Assembly: GCF_947507565.1 (NCBI RefSeq)
Contig: NC_089176.1
Coordinates: forward strand, 1,736,001-1,800,000
DNA: 64,000 bases
DNA from: Oscarella lobularis
Taxonomy: Eukaryota > Porifera > Homoscleromorpha > Homosclerophorida > Oscarellidae
Direction: 5' to 3'
Of the stretch, positions 1 through 18,019 are shown in pieces; the first letter of the stretch is position 1, and each line of letters starts with the position of its first letter. The translations under genes were made by a program, and so were the position numbers. A model generated the notes under the pieces. That model made no database searches and had not been told where the DNA came from. It was given only the letters and a program-made list of their open reading frames with translations.

Positions 1-1
1 T

Positions 2-142
2 GATCTGATTGTACCCATCGATCAAAGTGAGTTGGCTTTGGCTTCTCCACGCAAAAGTGCAAAAGCGTGCGACAACCCAAAGCTGTTGTGCTCTTCTTTA
101 GCAGCTAATGAAGCTGACCTGCTGATGGCCAATGAACAATAG
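2..142 (+). CDS. C-terminal end of an upstream gene (partial, hypothetical)
   Basis: An open frame runs from the window edge to a TAG at 140-142, giving 46 codons with no start inside the window. The peptide is mildly charged, has a few Cys residues and ends LLMANEQ; no domain is recognisable. It could be the last exon of a gene lying to the left. Just after the stop, at about 166-190, a small hairpin (GAAGGCAT/ATGCCTTC arms) lies in what would be the 3' UTR. The alternative is a chance open frame, because 46 codons is short. Confidence 0.3.
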   Translation, partial: DLIVPIDQSELALASPRKSAKACDNPKLLCSSLAANEADLLMANEQ

Positions 143-646
143 TTACGTCGGCAGGTAAGAGAAGGCATTCCAATGAAATGCCTTCTTGGAGGTATTCCAA
201 CGGAATGTCTCCTACAATAACACAAAATTTTGGAAAATTTTTTATACCTCAAAAACTTCAACAAATCTTTGCGACAAATGAAAGGAAAAAAGAATAGTCA
301 AAGTCAATGACTAAAGCTTTTTTAAAACTGCAAATCAAGGTTAGGAAAATATATAAAATACGTAGTAATATGAGACATCTTTTTTACAGTAAATCAATCA
401 ATCAATCAAAATATCATTCAAAAAATCAATTAATCAATTAGTCAAAAATCGATTAATCAATCAATGTATTACATCATGCTGGGGACATGACGATAGCAAG
501 TTACCTCCTATGGGAAAAGATTAGCGAAGTGAGCCAAGTGAGCCGTTTACAGCATGTTTATTCAAGACATAATTATTACAGACATAAAATTAAAAGACAA
601 ATAAGAAATGTATATATATATATATACTTGCTAAACACATAGATAA
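143..646. other. AT-rich intergenic stretch with simple repeats
   Basis: No gene is seen. The stretch holds a degenerate TCAATCAA repeat at about 388-466 and a TA dinucleotide run at about 611-626. It separates the possible gene end at 142 from the 3' end of the minus-strand gene at 647. Confidence 0.6.
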
Positions 647-1211
647 TTAGTCATCCCTATCTAAAAGTTTCACTTCGTCCATCTCCTCCTCCTCCTTCTC
701 CCCTTCCTCCATCTTTTCCTCCTCCACCTCCTCCTTCTTCTCTTCCTCTTTCTTTTCCTCTTCCTTCTTCTCTTCCACCTCCTCCTTCTTCTCTTCCTTC
801 TTGTCTTCCTCTTCCTGCTTCTGTACCTCCTCCTTCTTTTCCTCTGGTGGCTTGCGCTGGCCACTGCGCTGGCCGCCGCCCCGAATCACATTGAGGGCGG
901 CGGCCAGCATTTCTTCGCCTCCGCCGCTCGGGCGGAGAAACCGCCATGGTGCGATCACTACTTCAAGTGATCCACCATGGCTGCTCGATCGCATCACAAA
1001 GTCACTAAAGAAAAAATTAAATATTAAAATAATTCTTTCGCGAGCGATCTTACTTTTCGGAGCGACGCCGACCGCGACCGCTTCCGCGGCGATTGCGACC
1101 ACGTCGACCTTGGCCACGGCCACGGCCGCGACCGCGGTCGACGCGATCGCTCATGCCGCCGCCACGGCCACGGCCAGCGCCGCCCGTTCCTTGCTCAGCT
1201 GTCGAAGACAT
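647..1211 (-). CDS. RG-rich N-terminus / acidic C-terminus protein, two exons (unrecognised family)
   Basis: The minus-strand gene starts at the ATG at 1211. Exon 1 (1211-1054) encodes about 52 residues dense in RGR/RGG dipeptides, typical of RNA-binding low-complexity regions. A 49-nt intron (1053-1005, GTAAGA...TTTAG) joins it in phase 2 to exon 2 (1004-647); the spliced length is exactly 172 codons including stop. Exon 2 holds a short ordered-looking part (about residues 53-110, with Trp, Leu and Val) and then a tail of roughly 60 residues that is almost only Glu and Lys, ending EVKLLDRDD. The basic RG head plus acidic tail suggests a nuclear or RNA-associated protein, but that is inference and I recognise no named family. 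The ORF on the opposite strand over the same bases is a shadow of this low-complexity sequence. Confidence 0.65.
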
Positions 1212-1350
1212 TGCGCGCTGTGTGTGAGTGACGTAAAAATGAAAAGGGTGAGCACGTGTTTTATTTATTTATTTAAAACGGTAACAGCGGTGGGAGGCTC
1301 CTCATGATGGCTATCCAAGCCATCATTATCTAGTATAGGGAGAAAGAGTA

Positions 1351-2010
1351 CATGCTCGTCTCGGCCACGCCTCCTTATCAGTTGCTCAAGAAACGCCCGA
1401 TTTCTCCGAATCCGAAGGTTCTCTAGCCTTCTAGGCAACTCGAAAAGGTTACTAAGGGTGTAAATAATGCTTCTAAATGTAGCTTTTAACAAGCGACGGA
1501 TCCCTAAAGCCCGTTTTTTCAACATGCGACTTTGTGTAGCTTTCCTGATCGTTCTGCAGGCTTTCGGAACCGCAAAGTACATTCTAACTCTAGGCTAACG
1601 ACGTCAAAGTGCAACTGACATCTTCAAAAGCATCTGCGTTTCACGATTATCGAGACGAAGACGAGTTTCGAGCATGCACCCTTCTTACGAGGGTACAAAT
1701 TTGTCTTGATCAATCGCAGATGCTTTTGAAGATGTCAGTTGCACTTTGACGTCGTTAGCCTAGAGTTAGAATGTACTTTGCGGTTCCGAAAGCCTGCAGA
1801 ACGATCAGGAAAGCTACACAAAGTCGCATGTTGAAAAAACGGGCTTTAGGGATCCGTCGCTTGTTAAAAGCTACATTTAGAAGCATTATTTACACCCTTA
1901 GTAACCTTTTCGAGTTGCCTAGAAGGCTAGAGAACCTTCGGATTCGGAGAAATCGGGCGTTTCTTGAGCGGGGTCACAACTGATAAGGGGGCGTGGCCGA
2001 GGCGAGCATG
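1351..2010. repeat. 660-bp inverted repeat (foldback unit) with one ORF on both arms
   Basis: The left arm (1351-1638, 288 bp) and right arm (1715-2010, 296 bp) are near-identical reverse complements around a 76-bp spacer; the main difference is an 8-bp insertion (GGGGTCAC) in the right arm. Both arms encode the same Arg/Leu-rich peptide beginning MYFAVPKACRTIRK: on the minus strand from 1582 (105 residues, running past the arm to 1265) and on the plus strand from 1771 (70 residues, ended early by the insertion). The peptide is basic and unrecognised. Such a unit can be a foldback transposon, a MITE with very long TIRs, or the product of an inverted duplication; a read-through transcript would form a near-perfect hairpin of about 290 bp. 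Confidence 0.85.
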
Positions 2011-5000
2011 GATCCACTCAATGTACTGGTGTTTCTAATCCCTCTCTTTCTAAAATCCGTGGTTAGACCAGACCCTTAGCGAAGGGTCTGGTATCCAGAC
2101 TAAGGAGTGCCTCCCTGACGCAAAAGCGTTTATTAGTTTAATATTGGCAAGGAATCAACCCAAGTTCAGGTGAGCCCTCTTAACAGGAAACTAATGTTGC
2201 AGTTTCACTCACTGTGCGGGCAGGAGACTAGACGGCTCAAAAACCTTTCTTAAGAAGACGTATTGAGCGGAAGAGCTATGCAGCTGTTCAAGAAGAAATT
2301 TGATTCACAAATTTAGAAACTGGAACTGACAAGAGCAAGATAGCACGGATATCGTTTGAACAGGTGAAAGTACTGTGGGATTTTCTCGGCATTTTTTACG
2401 TCGGCGTAAAGGCGCAGGCTGCACGATTTCGTGTATGGTAGCCAAGGGCTTCACGCTTAATTTTTTTCTGTGTTCGTCGCAGCAGCAGCGAAAGGGGCGG
2501 AGAGGCGTAATTAATTATAGTAAGTTGGCCAACGCGTAGTCCTCTTAGGAGGGGGGGGGGGGGGGGGGGGGGGGGGCAAGCCTCTTATCACCACACACGC
2601 GCACGCACTGACTTGAATCATATACTTCTGCGGTGAAGCTGCTAGCTAGGCGATAGAGCTCGCTGTCAGAGTATGACACGTGCCGACGGTTGATCGACTT
2701 TGTCGATGAAGTAATTGGCTTCGTGCAGGGTATGTGCTCGGAGAATTTTGATTACTTATAGGCGAAGAGCTCATTAGTAGCGCATTGTCTCAGTATGCTT
2801 AGATTCGTCTCGTGAATGCTGCCAGCTATGGAAGTGTCTTTTCTTTTGCGGTGTCTACCTTTATTTCCGACCCAGGTTTATCACAGACATAGCGATGTCG
2901 CTTGTGATGTCAAGAAATTCTCTATGCAAGGGCGTCATTTTGAAGGCGGTAAGTAAAAGCAGTTCGTCCATTTACCGATCGATATTAGGATTCTTATAGG
3001 AACACTTTGCCCGGCCTCCTTCGCCTCGGCGAAAGGGTTTACACAAGGCGCACTGTTCTCCTTGCGACCGCATTGGCCTGAGCCGGGTAGCTAGGAACAG
3101 AGAAACGCCTTGATGACGTGAAAAAGAATTATCGTAGAGCACTATAGCTGGTAAGCGCGCTGGCACTCGAGGCCTGTTTCCTTTCTCGTTACTTTGAACA
3201 GGACTTGGCGTCACGAGCGTTTCCAATTGATTAATTGTTTGTTGCGCTTCTATGCAAGTACGTGAGCGTGGGCGTGGGCGGTTTTATTCCGCCCTGCATG
3301 GGCACTTCCTTGCTTTCTATTCAGTTGTTTTAGCTACAAAACGATCTATTTAATTGTTTTTGCTACGAAACGATGTTGGCCTATAGCCGTAGCACTTTGC
3401 AGGTGTTGAAACGTTGCTTTCGTTTGCTCTAATATGCAGCACACCCATCGTTTTTGTACACCCCACGCATTAGCTTGGGCGCTGTTGCGCCGTCCGTCGT
3501 ACGTGTTTGGTAAGTGTTTGGGCAAGTGTCTGGAGGAAAGGAATTTTCCTAACGTCGACAGACACTGCTACTCATGCGAACGGCTATCTATTAGGGCACT
3601 CGAGTGTGGGACCGTATAACATAATAGACCCTGTCCTCATGCGAACGCTTCCTCCCTCTCATACGGAAAAGCGTAGAGCTACAATGTCAGCCTATAATGT
3701 ACGAGACTGGATACATATCTGAGGCGCGCTATGCAGAGGCAGCTAAAGAGCCAGCTTGAGCCAGCTGCCTAGATGTATACGTACACAGTACAATGTCAAT
3801 TCGATCCGGGTCGGACCCGGCCAAGCTAGCAGTTCTATACTTAATTTGTTTAATTATAATGCACGTAAACCCACTCTTATAGCTAGGTTCCACCATAGAT
3901 GGCATGCCACACCTGCCACACTACTAAAGGCCACAGAGAGAAGAATCTAGCTAGGCGACGGCATCAGGCTTGCCACTGTGACTCGGAAAAGTTTGCTCAA
4001 GCGTGGACAAATAAATACTTGTAAACTTCGGTGTGCCAAAAATGTCACAGCAATAGCTGAAGCCGGCCGGCCGCGGCTTACTGTACTAAAATAGCATATA
4101 TGTAGATATAGAGAACCTCTAGCATGCAGTGAAGATGTGTCCGAAAGACGTTTGGTCTAATCTTGCCATGCATAAACCGGCGCTTTTTCAGGCAGTTATT
4201 TTTGACAATGACTAGTGTCGACTCCGTATTGATTTGGTATCCGGGACCTAAATTCAAAAACAAACAACAAGTTTACAGAACGAGATCAGCGAACACAGCC
4301 GCAAAATAAGGTTTTTAAAGACGGATTAGACCTCGGAAAGGTAGTAAGTGATGTCGTGAGCGCGTGTAAGCGATGTCGTGGGCGCGTGTAAGCGACTCGG
4401 ATGGATGTCGTGAGCACTTTGGCTTATTACGCTCGTACGTAGAAGTTGTACTCAGATGTACACTCTGTCTGCCCTTGTGAAGAATGATCAAGATCAGGTG
4501 AGGTTCCTTTCGAGGAAACGAAATGTTTCCGTATAGCCGCCAGGTGACAAGTGGACCTACGGACAGGCTTATAAACGGCAGAGGTCCGTCTAACGAAGAA
4601 ATAGAATGCATGTATTAGTCTGTTTTAGATATGAAACTTGGTCTTCGTGCTCGTTTAGAAACGGTCGAGCCCTGTTGTGCATGGTGAGGTAGGCAAAAAC
4701 TACAATACTATCATGATGCTGTTAGTTAGCCTGTGGTTGGTTCAAACCCGTTTCTCTCACTGGAGCATTGCTTGGCTCCATAACCACGTTTTACATTGTG
4801 GCCAGTCAAATTTTGCTCTGAGAAGGCGTGAGGGAATTGCCATTCTCAGGTAATTTGTGCTTGTCAGATTTGCTTAACAGTTTAGGCATTAGCAGCGAAT
4901 TAAACGCCGGAGACGTCTAGGAAAGGTGCGACACTTGTCTGACGAGCTAATATCAAAAGCGTTTGTGTTTTTAATTTTTACCGTCTGTGACCGACGTCTA

Positions 5001-5427
5001 GACGCGTAGTGATTAGAATCCTTTGACGTCGTTTTGTTGCGCCGCAGGGAGGATTCTGAACGAGTTTTCTCTTCCTTTTCAGAATTGCGCGCGAGTTTGC
5101 TGTGTTAGTTCTAGTCAACCAGATGTTGCTCTCGAATTGATCACGCCATTTGCCTTCTGCAAGGCCTTCAACAGCGTTGGCGGTAAAATAATTGGACATT
5201 CTTTGTCTAATTGCTGATTGATTTTAGGCCCCTCATGCGAAGGTTTAGCCCTCCTCCCAGAGCGAGGGGGAGGGGAGCGCCTTTAGCTAGAATCCGGTGA
5301 GATGCGCGGAGTGCGTGCCAGAGGCGATCGAACTCCCTTTGCATTGTGTTCTCCTTTTTTTGGCCAGCTCTCAATTACTAATCTCTCTATAGCGTCGTAC
5401 GCAGACAAGGAAAAGACTGTTGCAAAG
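2011..5427. other. 3.4 kb without a recognisable gene
   Basis: Only short open frames without convincing protein features are present. Visible items are an 11-bp-arm hairpin at 2067-2092 built on the word AGACCC, a run of 26 G at 2551-2576, a 22-bp tandem duplication (GATGTCGTGAGCGCGTGTAAGC type) at 4350-4393 with a partial third unit near 4404, and a short GC-rich palindrome near 4060. The part just before 5428 is expected to hold the promoter and 5' UTR of the mosaic gene, but no TATA box or other element can be assigned with confidence. Confidence 0.5.
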
Positions 5428-13412
<7,985 letters not shown>

Positions 13413-13612
13413 NNNNNNNNNNNNNNNNNNNNNNNNNNNNNNNNNNNNNNNNNNNNNNNNNNNNNNNNNNNNNNNNNNNNNNNNNNNNNNNNNNNNNNNN
13501 NNNNNNNNNNNNNNNNNNNNNNNNNNNNNNNNNNNNNNNNNNNNNNNNNNNNNNNNNNNNNNNNNNNNNNNNNNNNNNNNNNNNNNNNNNNNNNNNNNNN
13601 NNNNNNNNNNNN
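13413..13612. other. Assembly gap (200 N)
   Basis: Exactly 200 unknown bases, which looks like a placeholder for a gap of unknown length. It falls 18 nt into an EGF exon, so the number of missing exons and the 3' end of the mosaic gene are unknown. The sequence to the right is a dispersed repeat, not more of the gene. Confidence 0.98.
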
Positions 13613-13866
13613 CCGGGGTTGTTATCTACTGTGACGTCACCCTTTCGGTAGCAATTGTGTTCAAAATACGGGAGAGTATGACATCACAATGAATGTGATG
13701 TCATAAAGGCACCTTTGTGTGTGATTGGCCTAAGAGCGATTGTGACGTGAGCGTTACCGACAGACAGACAGACAAACACTTTGGTTTTTGGGCGATCACG
13801 TTTGAGACCCCCTCCCACCAGGGCGCGCGCGGGCTTCGCCCGCGCGCCCTGGTGTTCGGGGAATTA
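13613..13866 (+). repeat. Dispersed repeat with a short GACA run (copy 1)
   Basis: This shares long stretches, in reverse orientation, with 55,003-55,370: GTGACGTCACC, a GTGATGTCAT palindromic segment, TAAAGGCACCT, GTGTGTGATTGGCCTAAG, the GACA/TGTC run, the TTTTGGGCGATCACGTTTGAG segment and CCCCGAACACCAGGGCG. A partial copy lies at 15,025-15,160. The copy here has only about three GACA units. It is probably a non-autonomous mobile element, but no target duplication was found; the left end is lost in the gap. Confidence 0.75.
13817..13854. repeat. GC-rich hairpin inside the dispersed repeat
   Basis: Arms CACCAGGGCGCGCG... and ...CGCGCGCCCTGGTG pair over about 17 bp with a 2-nt bulge around GGGCTTCGCCC, which would form a stable UUCG-type tetraloop in RNA. 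The copy at 55 kb has only one side of this hairpin. Confidence 0.7.
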
Positions 13867-14146
13867 ACGCAGTTGCCTAAAAGGAAAAGGGACACACTAG
13901 ATACCTTAGGTCCAGGACTTCGAGCTTCTGATATATCCATTTCGTACGCTTCGCAGTAGTGTCCATTCGACTCCGTACGAAGAGATCTACCAACTTTGAT
14001 GACTGCAAAGGCACGAGACTGCGCTCTTCGAAAGTTCTGACAAAAGCAAGAGCATGAAAAAGCTAGAACCCTGGCTAGAACATGCAAAAGCAACACCGTG
14101 CGCTACTTTTTTCTTTTTTTCAATACCGTATCCGGGATGCCATAAG

Positions 14147-14515
14147 ATGGCGGCTGAAGTCCTTCTCGCGCTGAAAGAAGCGAAAAAAAATAGCCTCGAC
14201 GCTTGCGAACGAGCTGAAAAGGCTACCGGAATCTTGTCTTTGCCTTTTCGCATGCTGAGCGATAGCGCCGAAACCTACGCAGCCTTTCGTGGCGATTTTA
14301 CGTCGATTTCTGCGACTAGTCTATATGCTCCAAATCGCCGCTTTGAAATCATTTCCGGACAAAGATCAACTGAGTTCTTTCCCAAAGATCCTCCAAGAGA
14401 CGCCCACTTTCTCCTCACCGGATCGCTAAATGTAAGAAGGGCCAGATTTTCACGAACTTTCAATAAATCGTTTGCGTTTCAGCGACAGAAATCGGCGTTA
14501 AACATCCTCGAATGA
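14147..14515 (+). CDS. Small two-exon protein, 105 residues (unrecognised)
   Basis: The ATG at 14147 has a good context (AAGATGGCG). Exon 1 is 14147-14431 (95 codons). An intron of 51 nt (14432-14482, GTAAGA...TTTCAG) is in phase 0, and exon 2 (14483-14515) ends at TGA. The peptide starts MAAEVLLALKEAKKNSLDAC, which looks helical, then becomes mixed with Phe, Arg and Ser. No known domain is seen. The splice signals and Kozak-like start are the main support; a chance frame or the first part of a longer gene remains possible. Confidence 0.4.
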   Translation: MAAEVLLALKEAKKNSLDACERAEKATGILSLPFRMLSDSAETYAAFRGDFTSISATSLYAPNRRFEIISGQRSTEFFPKDPPRDAHFLLTGSLNVRRARFSRTFNKSFAFQRQKSALNILE

Positions 14516-15024
14516 TGGCTAACGGAGAAAGTCTGCGCAATTTGCTGTATGGAACGAATGCCTCACAGCCTCCAAGGTCTCAACAGCACGGAACTAGATA
14601 ATGATGGCCTTTCGTGAGCCATCATGGGATCCCCGAACACCCTCAGCACATTCTTATTACTCTAATTTTAGTAAAGCCTATTTGCACTTTGCATCGCACT
14701 GCCTAACCAACGTGAGTTGGCATGCTTTATTTTCCGCAAAAGCCTACAATTTGACTTCTTATGTAAGGGCGACACAGACTCGGAGCTACACCCCTCTTAG
14801 CCCTAACCTCTGCCTGCCTCTTTGGGTGATCGTGTCACGAGGCCCATTATCAGCTCGCAGTTGGGTTTGCGTGCTGCGAGCTTCGCTCGCTGCACGACAA
14901 ACCCAACGTGCTCCTTTACTGCGTTCCCTTTATGAACGTTACTGATAAAGCTCATTGCTATGTGCCCGTTATGTATTATGTATTTATCCTCGATAATGTA
15001 GCCTGTATACTACTGTGTACTCGT
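14516..15024. other. Intergenic, no gene seen
   Basis: One imperfect hairpin lies at about 14,862-14,905 (TTGGGTTTGCGTGCTGCGAG with its inverted copy around a TTCG loop), similar in design to the 13.82-kb hairpin. No coding potential is evident; the 114-residue open frame at 14,601-14,945 lacks protein-like features. Confidence 0.4.
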
Positions 15025-15160
15025 TCCTGTCATAAAGGCACCTGTGTGTGTGATTGGCCTAAGTGCGATTGTGACGTCAGGGTATACCGACAGGCAGACA
15101 GACAGACAAACACTTTCCGATTTTGGCCGATCACGTTTGGGAGGGAAATAAGTCTTCTGA
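15025..15160 (+). repeat. Dispersed repeat with GACA run (partial copy 2)
   Basis: Matches 13,700-13,810 (CATAAAGGCACC, GTGTGTGATTGGCCTAAG, GCGATTGTGACGT, the ACAGACAGACAAACACTTT run and the CGATCACGTTTG segment). Both ends are shorter than in the other copies. Confidence 0.75.
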
Positions 15161-15229
15161 GCGGACCGTCTGAAAGGCTCGTGAAGTGAATTGCATCTCT
15201 TCCTGATCTCGTAGCCAATCGATTACGCG

Positions 15230-17990
15230 CTCAGAACAGTACTGTACTAGAGATTTTGTCAATCGTTTATGGACTATGCAGATGCGTGTTTCTACCTAAG
15301 GCTTACTTTCGTCTAGTAGCAAAGTCAATTACGATAGTGGATCGTCTTAGAGGTATATTTTCAAAGACATGCGTAGGAGTGACTGCTCCTTGTTGGAAAG
15401 GTTTTTCTACTCATGGTGACGCAGGTGAAGAACACGACAGAGCCAAGTCAATAGTTATTAAGAAAATTTGCTCAGCGCTTGATGTCATCGTCAGTTACTT
15501 ACTGCCTTGCTTTGACTCTCTGACTCTGAAGGATCCGCTTTGGCGTTGATTGGCTTTTCACGGACCTACCACCGGGAGAGCGTGACGATCACTTGTGATG
15601 ACGATCCGTATTATGATGCGGAAGGTAAAAACGGGAATCTTCAATCAAATTCGGTGTCAGTCGAACTTTTGAGACTTTTATCTATCAATAAACCTTTTTT
15701 CTGTGTGATGCGTTTCTGGCAGAGACACGCCTGGAGGTCCACGTAACGCTTCACTCTCTGCTTCATTCCGAGTGGAATTGGAAAGAAGACAAGCGATTTG
15801 CTATTGGTAGATTGGGAAACGCTAGACTCGGGAATTGGAAATGGAGTACCATAACAATGGAAGTAATCTTTGCGAGCCCCCGGTTTACTCCGCTGCGTTA
15901 CGAAGAGTTCCTTTCACCCACCCAGCAAGAGCCATGGTTCTAGTCGAAGGATCCGGACATCGTGATCACGTCTTCCAGGCGAACTTTCCGAAATTGATCA
16001 AAGCCGAAGTGGATGGAATGATAGCGGAAGCCTTGCAGGTAAGTGTAGTCAGGATTGGAAGAATGATTCCGTTTCAGATCGAGAACGAGGTCGCCTTGCC
16101 GGCGCTCTGCAGAGACTATTTGACGACTCTTCTATGGCAAAAATACTTCAAAGTGTTTTGGTGAAAAGCGAGGAAGAAATGGCCAAGCTTACCTTCACGA
16201 TTTTGTTCACATGGTTCATAATCCAAAGGGAGCAGAAGACTTTGAAGTAACGTGAACGTTTTGACGTGCCTTCTTTAATAATATTTGTAATTCTAGCTTG
16301 TTTTTAACGCGGATTCAACGAGATGGCGCGGATATCTACAGAGGAAGATGTTTTGAATGCTCCTCCTGTCCGCCGTCTTACACTTCCGACTATTCATGCT
16401 GCCTACGAAGCCGTCAAGCTTCGTCTTAACCGATACTCCGAACTTACAGTCTAGTCGTCTGAGCTGTTTATCAGCAGCTTGGCTCAAGAGCAGGAGATGA
16501 AATGGTTAGGATTGATGTTAATACTATTTTCCTAATAACATACATCTCTCGTCCGTTTTGCAGACTTTGGATACGGTTGCGTTTACCATCTTTCTGGAAA
16601 ATCTTCAGCCAAAGTCGAGACTGACCTGGTTACATCGTGTTCAGGAAGCAAGCGAGACCCTGCGTCGAGGCTTGGCTGGCTATGTCCGTTGAAAGCTTCT
16701 CAATGCGAACAGCACTTTGCGGGGAGGCTCGGTATACTGTAGTACAAAATCAGTTAAAACACTTTGTCTTTTACCATCCGTGGTAGATCTATTTGGACAA
16801 AAATATCCCCGTTCGTCTCTACTTCGAACACAAAGATCATAGGAAGAAGCAGTTTTGCTGTCATACTGGCTGGGGAGACTATGAAAAGTAATACAAAACC
16901 GAGAATTTTTGTTTCCGGCTACGTTTTCTTGCAGCGCCTCGTCTCACAATCCTGATTTTGGTGCTCTTGAGACGATAGAGTCGATTCTTTGATTTTTGAA
17001 TGATACTCGTCAGGAGTGCTCGAAAAAACTACTCGGGTACTGTAGTCATTGATTTTACTGCTCACCTGACATTGATACTTTGTAGCCCAAACGGTGGCGA
17101 ATGCGTTGTGTGCGAAAATATGTGGAAAGAGCCAGTCGAACCCAGTCGAACTGCCTTGCCATCATATCTTCTGCCTTTAGTGCATTCGTGAGTGGATCAC
17201 GGAAGAGTGTCGAACTTGTCCCACTTGCAGAGCAGTCGTTCCACAGCAGTTCGATTTTTGTCCTTCAGAGAAGCTAAAGTTAGTAACGTCTGCATCAATG
17301 ATTTCACGTGGCTTCTGTTCCAATTCATAGCCAAAAGCATCCGGTTTCGTTAAATTCAAAAGTTGTTGCACAGCCTTCTTCATGGAACTCGTAGCTGTGT
17401 ACAGTTTCAACGAGCACGCTCAAACGCCACCGCAACGGGATCTAGTTGAGCTGCTCATGAACTTGATCACTCAATGACGTACGGGTAAAGTGGAAACTAG
17501 CCGTTTCGCCTTTCAGCTCCGATGTCATCGACGCAACTCCTACCGTTCGATCGTTTCTCTTGCAGCTCTTACTTCGACACACGTATTAGAAACTGTTTTT
17601 ACTTCTTTTCATTAATCATCATGTTTTCTTAGCACTCAAGAGGCAGTGATCCACGTTCCACGAATACTTTGAACACACGCGAAGCGCAATCAGGGAGCAC
17701 GCTCACGGCGACGTTTCGCGGCGATCAGAAGAGGAGCTCGCGGTTATTTTTGCGCAGTAAAACGTTTTGAGATATTTCACTAAATTAAATTTTTAAATCC
17801 TGACGAGAATTTTTTTTCTTGGATTCTTTGACTCGAAGAGCATCTCTGGCTCAGAACGTTGTCTTGGTTGATCGATTACGGTATGCAGTGCATAACCTGC
17901 AGACGGATCGACACAGCGTTCCGTATCTTCAAGCCGTCGCTTCTGCTCGCTTCGGCTTGTGCGTAGATATTGCATTTCATGGATACGGCT
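15230..17990 (+). pseudogene. Remains of an RNF213-like RING E3 ligase gene
   Basis: Coding-looking pieces on the plus strand lie in changing frames. A RING core is at about 17,095-17,280: CVVCENMWKEPVE, then a missing middle, then EWITEECRTCPTCRAVVPQQ. Just after it come FFMELVAVYSFNEH...TPPQRDLVELLM (about 17,375-17,460), DVIDATPTVRSFLLQLLL (about 17,525-17,570) and LQAVASARFGLCVDIA (about 17,930-17,985). This order (RING, then a helical segment with TPP, then TP.VRS.LLQLLL) is what I know of the E3 module of RNF213/mysterin-type proteins, large AAA+ E3 ligases. Some frame changes may be short introns, such as the 45-nt one at about 16,039-16,077, but stops and the loss of the central RING Cys/His residues argue for decay. 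The AAA part is absent upstream, and the 3' side ends at the satellite. Confidence 0.5.
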
Positions 17991-18019
17991 AAACCGCCTT
18001 TGCATGCCGCAGCTGCCGG

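Noticed and set aside
166-190. Hairpin after the first stop codon as a bacterial-type terminator
   Set aside because: The window is eukaryotic; the hairpin has no U run and may be chance.
801-1307. Plus-strand open frame of 168 codons over the RG/acidic gene
   Set aside because: It is the antisense of a low-complexity coding sequence; the minus strand has a proper ATG, consistent splice sites and an exact frame across the intron.
3434-3950. Several overlapping plus-strand open frames of 60-71 codons
   Set aside because: No domain, no consistent splice structure and similar density of open frames on both strands; treated as chance.
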